Source: an uncultured Amylibacter sp. (GTDB lineage Bacteria > Pseudomonadota > Alphaproteobacteria > Rhodobacterales > Rhodobacteraceae). From it: DNA of 6,758 nucleotides. Position numbers and translations under genes: made by a program. Shown piece by piece: positions 1 through 5,325 of this stretch. The stretch spans positions 1-6,758 of the forward strand of contig CALDZS010000278.1 of the NCBI GenBank assembly GCA_937944065.1. The letters are read 5' to 3'. Under the pieces are notes generated by a model. That model was not told the DNA's origin. It searched no databases and worked only from the letters and a program-made list of their open reading frames with translations. Positions within the stretch are counted from its first letter, which is position 1. Every line of letters starts with the position of its first letter.

Positions 1-47
1 TTTACGGCCTCATGCGGCCTGACGTTATGTAAACCAAGATGAACCAG

Positions 48-76
48 GTCTAAACTGCCGTCATCGGGCGGCTCAA
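48..76 (-). promoter_or_regulatory. Possible sigma-70-type promoter reading out of the left edge
   Basis: On the minus strand, TTGAGC (71-76) and TTAGAC (48-53) are separated by exactly 17 bases, an acceptable -35/-10 pair. The AT-rich stretch at 83-100 lies just upstream of the -35. It would serve a gene to the left of the window. In relatives that gene is often pyrG (CTP synthase), but this is inferred from known gene order and nothing of pyrG is visible. Matches to consensus are only partial, so this is a weak call. Confidence 0.25.
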
Positions 77-82
77 GATGAG

Positions 83-118
83 TTACTTTCTTTAAAGTAA
101 ATCAAACTCGGGTTGATT
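83..118 (-). other. Two adjacent AT-rich inverted repeats at the end of secG
   Basis: TTACTTT (83-89) and AAAGTAA (94-100) form a perfect 7-bp stem with a 4-base loop. Next to it AATCAA (100-105) and TTGATT (113-118) form a 6-bp stem with a 7-base loop that covers part of the secG stop codon. Neither is followed by a T run on the minus strand, and both stems are AT-rich and weak. They are therefore poor intrinsic terminators. They may protect the mRNA 3' end or act as a partial attenuator before the next gene. Apart from the possible promoter at 48-76, I see nothing else in positions 1-116. Confidence 0.35.
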
Positions 119-491
119 ATTCGTCTGTTTTGGGTGGTAAAGCTGGTGCATCTTCGGCTGTTGGAGGTGTCAAATCACCATCTGCCAAGCTAGGCGGCAA
201 CAGTGCGTCGCCAGTTGTCTCTGTCGTTGCAGGGACTTGGACACGATCCAGAACCGACCCACCAGACCCGTCGCGGGCAGCCAAAACTGTCAAAGTAAGG
301 CTAGTCGCGATAAAACCCGCGGCCAAAATCCAAGTCAGCTTTGTCATGGCGTTCGCAGACGAGCGTCCCGCCGTGCTGGCACCGCCGCCACCGCCAATAC
401 CCAATCCGCCGCCTTCAGAGCGTTGCATAAGGACTAGGCCGATTAAGGCCAGGGCAAGGATAAGATGGATGGTTAGGACTACGGTTTGCAT
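117..491 (-). CDS. secG: SecG, preprotein translocase subunit
   Basis: SecG is the small accessory subunit of the SecYEG channel in the inner membrane and helps SecA-driven export of unfolded proteins. The 124-residue product has the family plan. Residues 3-23 form a first hydrophobic helix, followed by the hallmark LVLMQRSEGGGLG turn. A glycine- and serine-rich loop (about 25-47, with GIGGGGG) follows, then a second helix at about 52-72. The remaining ~50 residues are Pro-, Thr-, Ala- and acid-rich, the variable tail usual in alphaproteobacteria. The ATG at 491 begins the first helix; a modest AAGAG lies 7 bases upstream. The gene is divergent from purA and probably cotranscribed with a gene beyond the left edge. 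Identification is firm; the tail carries little information. Confidence 0.95.
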   Translation of the reverse strand: MQTVVLTIHLILALALIGLVLMQRSEGGGLGIGGGGGASTAGRSSANAMTKLTWILAAGFIATSLTLTVLAARDGSGGSVLDRVQVPATTETTGDALLPPSLADGDLTPPTAEDAPALPPKTDE

Positions 492-523
492 ATTACGCTC
501 TTTGTCTGTCGATTGCTGGTGTG

Positions 524-552
524 TGTCTAAATAAACTCGGACACCTTGTCGA
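524..552 (-). promoter_or_regulatory. Possible secG promoter
   Basis: On the minus strand TCGACA (547-552) and TAGACA (524-529) are exactly 17 bases apart. The -35 matches consensus at five of six positions and the -10 at three. Transcription would start near 517, giving a leader of about 25 bases that holds the weak ribosome binding site. Position and spacing are good, but the call rests on two hexamers only. Confidence 0.35.
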
Positions 553-627
553 TGGATAAATTACCTGCTTTCGGGCGTTCTTTCATGAAGAATAGTCGCC
601 CCGTTAACTTGTCGCGCTAAATAGAGG

Positions 628-656
628 TTTATCGGCGGCGCGCGCTTGGGTATACA
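628..656 (+). promoter_or_regulatory. Weak candidate promoter for purA
   Basis: TTTATC (628-633) and TATACA (651-656) are 17 bases apart, with a very GC-rich spacer. A start near 663 would give a leader of about 30 bases. The -10 matches consensus at four positions and the -35 at three, so this is only the best pair I could find in the 201-bp spacer between secG and purA. The rest of that spacer shows no operator or riboswitch I recognise. Confidence 0.25.
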
Positions 657-692
657 CGTCGACGGTGAAACCCTAACGAAAGAATCTATTCT

Positions 693-1988
693 ATGGCCAA
701 TGTTGTTGTTGTCGGTGCCCAGTGGGGCGATGAAGGCAAGGGAAAGATCGTTGACTGGTTGTCTGAGCGCGCTGACGTGGTCGCGCGGTTTCAGGGCGGG
801 CATAATGCAGGTCATACATTGGTTGTTGATGGCAAAGTTTACAAATTGCATGCATTGCCATCGGGCGTTGTGCGCGGCGGGAAGCTGTCGGTCATTGGCA
901 ATGGTGTGGTTCTTGATCCCTGGCACTTGATGTCAGAAATTGAAACCATTCGCAGCCAAGGTGTTGAAATATCACCTGAAAATTTGATGATTGCGGAAAA
1001 CACTCCGTTGATTTTACCGATCCACGGCGAATTGGATCGCATCCGTGAAGAGGCGGCCAGCAAAGGCACCAAGATCGGAACGACCGGGCGCGGCATTGGC
1101 CCTGCCTATGAGGATAAGGTTGGTCGACGGTCCATTCGCGTTGCTGATTTGGCGGATGATGCCACGTTAGAAGCCCGCGTTGATCGCGCGCTACAACATC
1201 ATAATCCACTGCGCCGTGGCCTTGGCGTCGACGAGATTGATCGTGACGAGCTGATTGCGCAGCTTAAAGAAATTGCACCGCAAGTACTGCCCTATGCAGC
1301 ACCTGTTTGGAAAGTGCTGGCGGATAAACGCAAAGCCGGCAAACGTATCTTGTTCGAAGGCGCACAAGGCGCGTTGCTGGATATTGACTTCGGTACTTAT
1401 CCATTTGTGACCTCTAGCAACGTGATCGCGGGGCAGGCGGCCACAGGCGTCGGCCTGGGCCCAACGGCCATTGATTATGTGCTTGGGATCGTCAAAGCCT
1501 ATACTACACGTGTGGGTGAAGGCCCGTTCCCAACAGAGCTGGAAGATGCGGACGGCCAAATGCTGGGCGAACGTGGCCACGAGTTTGGCACCACGACAGG
1601 TCGCAAACGCCGTTGTGGTTGGTTTGATGCAGCACTTCTGCGCCAAACATGCGCGACATCGGGTGTAACAGGGATTTGTTTGACCAAGTTGGATGTTTTG
1701 GATGGGTTCAAGACGTTAAAAATCTGCGTTGGGTATTACGTGGACGGTGTACGCCATGATTATTTGCCCACAGCTGCCGAAGAACAAGCGCGGTGTGTGC
1801 CCATCTACGAAGAAATGCCAGGTTGGTCCGAAAGCACCGAAGGTGCGCGATCTTGGAATGATCTGCCTGCCGCTGCGATTAAATATGTGCGCCGGGTAGA
1901 AGAGCTGATAGATTGTCCCGTCGCCCTTGTATCGACTTCGCCAGAGCGCGAAGATACGATCCTTGTAACTGACCCGTTTCAAGACTGA
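693..1988 (+). CDS. purA: Adenylosuccinate synthetase
   Basis: PurA is the cytoplasmic enzyme that joins aspartate to IMP using GTP, giving adenylosuccinate, the first committed step from IMP to AMP. At 431 residues it is almost exactly the usual bacterial length. Seen in order: GAQWGDEGKGK (8-18) with the catalytic Asp13, GGHNAGHT (35-42) with the catalytic His41, TTGRGIGPAYEDK and its downstream RVADL, FEGAQG (221-226) with the IMP-contacting glutamine, the GTTTGRKRRCGW loop (arginines about 304-307), and TKLDVLDG of the guanine-binding region. All key residues are present. The ATG at 693 gives the standard MANVVVVGAQWGDEGKG start. The ribosome binding site is a weak GAAAGA about 9 bases upstream, and a small dyad (AGAAT-CT-ATTCT, 681-692) abuts the start codon. 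The last base of the stop is the first base of the next gene's ATG, suggesting coupled translation. Confidence 0.98.
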   Translation: MANVVVVGAQWGDEGKGKIVDWLSERADVVARFQGGHNAGHTLVVDGKVYKLHALPSGVVRGGKLSVIGNGVVLDPWHLMSEIETIRSQGVEISPENLMIAENTPLILPIHGELDRIREEAASKGTKIGTTGRGIGPAYEDKVGRRSIRVADLADDATLEARVDRALQHHNPLRRGLGVDEIDRDELIAQLKEIAPQVLPYAAPVWKVLADKRKAGKRILFEGAQGALLDIDFGTYPFVTSSNVIAGQAATGVGLGPTAIDYVLGIVKAYTTRVGEGPFPTELEDADGQMLGERGHEFGTTTGRKRRCGWFDAALLRQTCATSGVTGICLTKLDVLDGFKTLKICVGYYVDGVRHDYLPTAAEEQARCVPIYEEMPGWSESTEGARSWNDLPAAAIKYVRRVEELIDCPVALVSTSPEREDTILVTDPFQD

Positions 1989-2215
1989 TGGGTACGGAAC
2001 CGAAACTCTCCTACAAGGCACGCCGCCGCTGGTCGCTGTTTGCTTTGGTAATTGGATTGCCGCTGTATATCGTCGTTTGCGTCTCGATCATGGCGCTGAT
2101 GCCACCGTTGCACGGCTTGGTACAATTCGCGATTTATGTATTCATGGGGGTGGCGTGGGCTTTCCCATTGAAACACATCTTTTTAGGGGTGGGAAAAGAA
2201 AACCCAGACGCGTAA
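1988..2215 (+). CDS. DUF2842 family small membrane protein
   Basis: This 75-residue protein matches what I know of DUF2842, a family of unknown function in alphaproteobacteria. Visible features are a basic N-terminus (SYKARRRW, about 8-15), a hydrophobic helix at about 17-38 containing IGLPLYIVV, a second at about 44-62 (FAIYVFMGVAWAFP), and the typical end PLKHIFLGVGKENPDA. By the positive-inside rule the basic N-terminus should lie in the cytoplasm. No catalytic motif is visible. The ATG overlaps the purA TGA by one base (TGATG), so the gene is probably translated by ribosomes finishing purA. The link to purine synthesis may be positional only. The stop codon sits inside a terminator hairpin shared with the convergent gene. 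Family assignment is from memory of the sequence pattern. Confidence 0.85.
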   Translation: MGTEPKLSYKARRRWSLFALVIGLPLYIVVCVSIMALMPPLHGLVQFAIYVFMGVAWAFPLKHIFLGVGKENPDA

Positions 2216-2228
2216 AACGCATCTGGGT
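2192..2228 (-). terminator. Intrinsic terminator, possibly bidirectional, overlapping the DUF2842 stop
   Basis: ACCCAGACGCGT (2202-2213) and ACGCATCTGGGT (2217-2228) form a 12-bp stem with an AAA loop on the plus strand. Read on the minus strand the stem is fully paired, its single imperfect position becoming a G-U pair, and it is followed directly by TTTTCTTTT. On the plus strand that position is a C-A mismatch and the following bases (ATAATCTTTG) contain only a short T run. It therefore fits best as the terminator of the minus-strand gene at 2254-3060, starting 26 bases past its stop, with weaker activity for purA-DUF2842. Confidence 0.85.
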
Positions 2229-2253
2229 ATAATCTTTGACAGGATCGTTGGTC

Positions 2254-3060
2254 TTAGTTGGTATTCGCAACCAAGATCAGTTCGTCTGAATCATCTTCGT
2301 CCATTTGCAATTGCAAGCGTTTGAAGCTTTGTACGAATGATGCTGTATCTTTCTTTTCAGGCATTGGCGGAGCAGTCGGGATTGCCGCTACATTCGGTGT
2401 GTCTTTGGCGCTGACGCCAAATTTCAATGCTGGCTCGCCGCGCAATTCTGACAAGATAGTATCGCGTAGATTTGGTTCGCCGTCTGCCGTTGCAGCAGTT
2501 TCTGGCGCGTCTTCATACATCTCTGGTGCTGTGCTGCGGATGATGCGCAACGGACGGTGGATCAGTATTTTTGGCTTGACCTCTTCGGCGGTTGGCGCTG
2601 TTTCAGCAGTTTCGTTGCCGTCCATTACCAAAGTGCTTGCAGACGCATCTCTACTTGCAGACGCATCTCTAATCGAGAAGGCATTTTCGAATTCGGTCTT
2701 AGTCATTTCCGGCTCACGCGTCAGCTCTTCTTTGGTGTTGTCCGTGGGTCGGCCAAAGGTAAGCGGCAGAACCGTTGTTGTGTCAACGGCATCCGATGCA
2801 TTGCGTGGTAGAATGGTCATGCTTGTTTCTGTGGTCTCGACGTCCAGCTCTTCTTTACGCAAAGTTTCAGAAACAATTTCCATGGCTGACATTTGGTCGA
2901 TAGGACCCAGTGTACCAAAGCTGTCATCTTGAGAAGAAACGCGACGGAAGTATTCTGTAACGCGGCGCATAATTGGGAACGGATCGTCAAACCCATCCAA
3001 CGTAATTGAAAATGTCCCATAGCTGATGGACATGCTGCGTGCTGATATTATTCCCGACAT
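2254..3060 (-). CDS. Hypothetical protein with conserved Rhodobacteraceae N-terminal segment
   Basis: This is a 268-residue protein of unknown function. Residues about 11-49 (SISYGTFSITLDGFDDPF, then a predicted helix with EYFRRV and a DDSFG turn) resemble an N-terminal segment that I recall from Rhodobacteraceae proteins of very variable length, some labelled CheA-like in databases. Nothing here resembles a CheA histidine kinase: no HPt, kinase or CheW-like domain is visible. Residues about 50-240 look disordered, rich in Glu, Thr, Ala, Asp and Pro, with a perfect six-residue tandem repeat RDASAS (131-142). A short amphipathic stretch (FVQSFKRLQLQM) and an acidic patch precede the C-terminus. 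There is no signal peptide or membrane helix, so it is probably cytoplasmic. The ATG at 3060 is preceded 5 bases upstream by a G-rich GTGGGGGG; an internal Met10 is a possible alternative start without a visible binding site. It is a monocistronic gene, divergent from thiamine pyrophosphokinase. Confidence 0.75.
   Translation of the reverse strand: MSGIISARSMSISYGTFSITLDGFDDPFPIMRRVTEYFRRVSSQDDSFGTLGPIDQMSAMEIVSETLRKEELDVETTETSMTILPRNASDAVDTTTVLPLTFGRPTDNTKEELTREPEMTKTEFENAFSIRDASASRDASASTLVMDGNETAETAPTAEEVKPKILIHRPLRIIRSTAPEMYEDAPETAATADGEPNLRDTILSELRGEPALKFGVSAKDTPNVAAIPTAPPMPEKKDTASFVQSFKRLQLQMDEDDSDELILVANTN
2636..2671. repeat. Perfect 18-bp tandem duplication inside the hypothetical gene
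   Basis: Two identical 18-base units, CTTGCAGACGCATCTCTA, lie head to tail at 2636-2653 and 2654-2671. The length is a multiple of three, so the reading frame is kept, and the effect is to double RDASAS in the linker of the 268-residue protein. Identity at third codon positions suggests a recent slippage or duplication event. Confidence 0.95.
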
Positions 3061-3091
3061 TGTAACCCCCCACGGATTGTATAAAACGGAT

Positions 3092-3120
3092 TTGTTCGAT
3101 CTTATTCGACTTCCTTATAA
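3092..3120 (+). promoter_or_regulatory. Probable promoter of thiamine pyrophosphokinase
   Basis: TTGTTC (3092-3097) and TTATAA (3115-3120) are exactly 17 bases apart in the 101-bp spacer between two divergent genes. Transcription would start near 3127, leaving a leader of about 35 bases that carries GGAG at 3147-3150. The leader is far too short for a TPP riboswitch, and I see no THI-box elements, so feedback by thiamine diphosphate at this site is not supported. Confidence 0.45.
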
Positions 3121-3161
3121 ATGCTTGGGGAATATGGCGAAAACGTGGAGAAAATGCACAT

Positions 3162-3806
3162 ATGTTGGAAAAATACCATGGTAATGGGGTATTATTGCTA
3201 GGGGCTTCCGCGCCAAATGCTCAGATGATTGAACGCGCCTTAAAGATCACACCAACATTGTATTGTGCTGATGGCGGGGCCGCATATGCGCCGATTATGC
3301 CTGCTGCAATCATCGGTGACATGGACTCGTTTGATGAAAAAAGCACGCAATTTCAAACTGTTAACAAAAGGTTAATAGAAGACCAAGACACCACCGATTT
3401 CGAGAAGTGTTTAGGGCTGGTTTCGGCCAAGTTTTATATCTGTTTAGGCTTCACTGGCGGGCGGATGGATCACTATCTGTCATCCATCGCCGCACTCGCC
3501 AAATTTTCTGACAAAAAGGTATTTCTGGTGTCGGAAACAGACTTTGCATTGGTCGCAAACGCTCGAATGTGTCTGGAATTAGGCGAGGGCGTGCCTTTTT
3601 CTCTTTTCCCCCTTGAAACGAGTCGCGCGCATACAGCTGGGTTGAAATGGAATTTGAACGGCGAAGATATGGCTATCGGTGGTCTGATCTCGACCTCCAA
3701 TCGGACTTTGGCCGATCGGGTCGAGGTTAATGTGACACAAGGCAAATTGGCGATGATATTGCCAAACACGCATTTGGAAACCGTAATCACGCAGTTAGTT
3801 GATTAG
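3162..3806 (+). CDS. thiN: Thiamine pyrophosphokinase (thiamine diphosphokinase)
   Basis: The enzyme transfers pyrophosphate from ATP to thiamine in one step, giving the cofactor thiamine diphosphate for enzymes such as transketolase and pyruvate dehydrogenase. The 214-residue length is normal. Visible family motifs are CADGGAAYA (35-43), the strongly conserved IGDMDSFDE (51-59), DQDTTDFEK (74-82) and GFTGGRMDH (96-104), which together hold the acidic residues that bind magnesium and ATP. The C-terminal half should form the beta-sandwich thiamine-binding domain. The start at 3162 has GGAG 11 bases upstream, a little distant; no better in-frame start is seen. Its TAG overlaps the convergent sdaA TAA by three bases. 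The symbol follows the Bacillus thiN (yloS) enzyme of this activity. The function is well supported, though specificity for thiamine itself is inferred from the family. Confidence 0.9.
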   Translation: MLEKYHGNGVLLLGASAPNAQMIERALKITPTLYCADGGAAYAPIMPAAIIGDMDSFDEKSTQFQTVNKRLIEDQDTTDFEKCLGLVSAKFYICLGFTGGRMDHYLSSIAALAKFSDKKVFLVSETDFALVANARMCLELGEGVPFSLFPLETSRAHTAGLKWNLNGEDMAIGGLISTSNRTLADRVEVNVTQGKLAMILPNTHLETVITQLVD

Positions 3807-5179
3807 CAGGCCGGCACGTTCACCGCGAGACCACCCAAAGACGTTTCTTTGTACTTTTCAGACATATCGATACCGGTTTGGCGCATGGTTTCGACACATG
3901 CGTCCAAGCTGACAAGATGGCGGCCATCACCGCGCAAAGATAGTGATGCGGCAGACACGGCTTTGATCGCGCCAACCCCGTTACGTTCTATACAAGGCGC
4001 TTGGACCAATCCTGCGATTGGATCGCATGTCATGCCCAAATGATGTTCCAAGGCAATTTCTGCAGCATTTTCGATCTGTTCAACATTACCACCCAAAACG
4101 GCGCACAATCCAGCGGCTGCCATCGCTGCTGCCGATCCAACCTCGCCTTGGCAGCCAACTTCGGCGCCTGAAATCGATGCGTTAGATTTAATCAGACCGC
4201 CAATGGCGGCTGCGGTCAGCAGAAAATCTGGAATATGATCATGGCTGGCCGACGGTACGTGGTCTAGATAATAGCGCAACGTTGCTGGTATCACCCCCGC
4301 GGCACCATTGGTGGGCGCTGTCACCACTTGGGCACCCACGGCGTTTTGTTCATTGACGGCCATGGCATACATGGAAATCCAGTCGTTTATTAGATGCGGT
4401 GCCATCAGGTTTTGACCACGCTCAGCGGTCAAACTTTCGTAGATCGCCTTGGCGCGCCGACGTACATTCAACCCACCCGGTAATATCCCCTCGCTGGCGG
4501 CACCTGTATCAATACAGGCGTTCATCACGCTCCAAATGCGTGTGATCCCTGCATCCAGTTCGTCGCGAGTGATGCCGCATTCTTCGTTTTCACGCTTCAT
4601 TTGGGCGATGGTTTTACCTGAATTGGTGGCCATTTGCATCATCTCGTATCCGTCTTTGAACGGATAGGGGACGGGGTGACCGTAGCTGGTCATGTCTTCG
4701 GGTGCGGCCAGTTCGGTTGCTGTTTGAACAAACCCGCCCCCGATAGAATAGTATGTTTCTTGCGCAATTTCCTCGCCCAACGCGTCATAGGCAAAGAACA
4801 TCATCCCGTTGGCATGACCTGTTAAAACCTTGTCATAGTCAAACCGCATGTCGGCAGATGGATCAAAATGATAGGCAGGATGGCCTGCGGGTTGGATGGT
4901 TTTTGTGCGCTCAATCTCTGCCAGCAGTTTCAAACCTTCTTCGCGGTCGAACGCATCAGCGCGCTGACCTGCAAGGCCCATGATGACGGCAAAATCAGAT
5001 TGATGGCCTTTGCCCGTAAAGGCCAATGATCCGTGAAGGCTGGCAGCAAGGCTTGCTGGTTCCAAACCCATGGTCTTGATGAAGTCCAAGAACCGCGCAG
5101 CAGCAACCATCGGGCCCATTGTGTGACTGGACGACGGGCCGATACCCACTTTGAAAATGTCGAAGATACTGAGAAACAT
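3803..5179 (-). CDS. sdaA: L-serine ammonia-lyase, iron-sulfur-dependent, single-chain
   Basis: SdaA deaminates L-serine to pyruvate and ammonia using an oxygen-sensitive [4Fe-4S] cluster instead of pyridoxal phosphate. At 458 residues it is the one-chain form, with the N-terminal beta domain joined to the C-terminal alpha catalytic domain. The N-terminus has FDIFKVGIGPSSSHTMGP (6-23). The catalytic domain has APTNGAAGVIPATLRYY, then three cysteines placed as cluster ligands: Cys343 in GCQGEVGS, Cys385 in MTCDPIAG and Cys396 in APCIERN. The last residue, Cys458, matches the terminal cysteine that in the Legionella enzyme folds back onto the cluster at the active site. The ATG at 5179 is preceded by AAGG at a 6-base spacing. 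The gene stands alone, divergent from rpiA, with a dyad upstream that could be an operator. It overlaps thiamine pyrophosphokinase tail to tail. Confidence 0.97.
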   Translation of the reverse strand: MFLSIFDIFKVGIGPSSSHTMGPMVAAARFLDFIKTMGLEPASLAASLHGSLAFTGKGHQSDFAVIMGLAGQRADAFDREEGLKLLAEIERTKTIQPAGHPAYHFDPSADMRFDYDKVLTGHANGMMFFAYDALGEEIAQETYYSIGGGFVQTATELAAPEDMTSYGHPVPYPFKDGYEMMQMATNSGKTIAQMKRENEECGITRDELDAGITRIWSVMNACIDTGAASEGILPGGLNVRRRAKAIYESLTAERGQNLMAPHLINDWISMYAMAVNEQNAVGAQVVTAPTNGAAGVIPATLRYYLDHVPSASHDHIPDFLLTAAAIGGLIKSNASISGAEVGCQGEVGSAAAMAAAGLCAVLGGNVEQIENAAEIALEHHLGMTCDPIAGLVQAPCIERNGVGAIKAVSAASLSLRGDGRHLVSLDACVETMRQTGIDMSEKYKETSLGGLAVNVPAC

Positions 5180-5205
5180 TGGCGTGCCTTGTTCGTTTGT
5201 TCGAA

Positions 5206-5248
5206 CCTATAACGCACTTGTGTAGGGTTTCCGATTGGAAACCGACAC
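5206..5248 (-). promoter_or_regulatory. Dyad and possible -10 element upstream of sdaA
   Basis: GGTTTCC (5226-5232) and GGAAACC (5237-5243) form a perfect 7-bp inverted repeat around GATT. It is flanked by GTGT (5220-5223) and ACAC (5245-5248), which extend the symmetry with a one-base offset. On the minus strand TATAGG or TTATAG (5206-5212) is a possible -10 for sdaA. The dyad would then cover the -35 region, where no good -35 hexamer is found. This suits a site for an activator or repressor. The palindrome GTTCGAAC (5199-5206) lies beside it. The regulator is unknown. Because the spacer is only 146 bp, the site could also affect rpiA. Confidence 0.45.
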
Positions 5249-5325
5249 TTTTGAGGGAATTTCAGCCTCGCACGCGGATCAACCAATGTTTATAAGGTCA
5301 GAGAATCTTATACGCAGGCGATATT

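Noticed and set aside
6..19. GGCC-TCATGC-GGCC near the left edge, considered as a hairpin
   Set aside because: The arms are only 4 bp and self-complementary, there is no T tract, and the edge cuts off the context.
35..81. Direct repeat CAAGATGA at 35-42 and 74-81
   Set aside because: Eight bases, two copies, no symmetry or regular spacing with other elements; expected by chance.
130..534. Open frame of 134 codons opposite secG
   Set aside because: It is an antisense shadow of secG; the product is basic, proline-rich and unlike any protein family, while the minus-strand frame is a clear SecG.
2228..2241. Perfect TATAAT (2228-2233) and TTGACA (2236-2241) on the plus strand
   Set aside because: The two hexamers are in the wrong order and too close to act together. 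With TTGACA as -35, only a poor TGGTAT lies 17 bases downstream. The site is in a convergent intergenic region just past a terminator.
2258..2932. Open frame of 224 codons opposite the hypothetical gene
   Set aside because: It is serine- and valine-rich low-complexity sequence mirroring the acidic linker of the minus-strand gene. The minus-strand frame has the conserved N-terminal segment, a G-rich binding site and a matching terminator.
3121..3161. TPP riboswitch in front of thiamine pyrophosphokinase
   Set aside because: The leader downstream of the likely promoter is about 35 bases, too short for the aptamer, and no THI-box sequence is present.
3762..3777. CCAAA...TTTGG stem near the ends of thiamine pyrophosphokinase and sdaA, considered as a terminator
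   Set aside because: The stem has only 5 bp, lies inside coding sequence, and has no T run after it on either strand.
5303..5307. GAATC (CcrM-type GANTC) just upstream of rpiA
   Set aside because: Single GANTC sites are expected every few hundred bases; there is no cluster or overlap with a convincing promoter.
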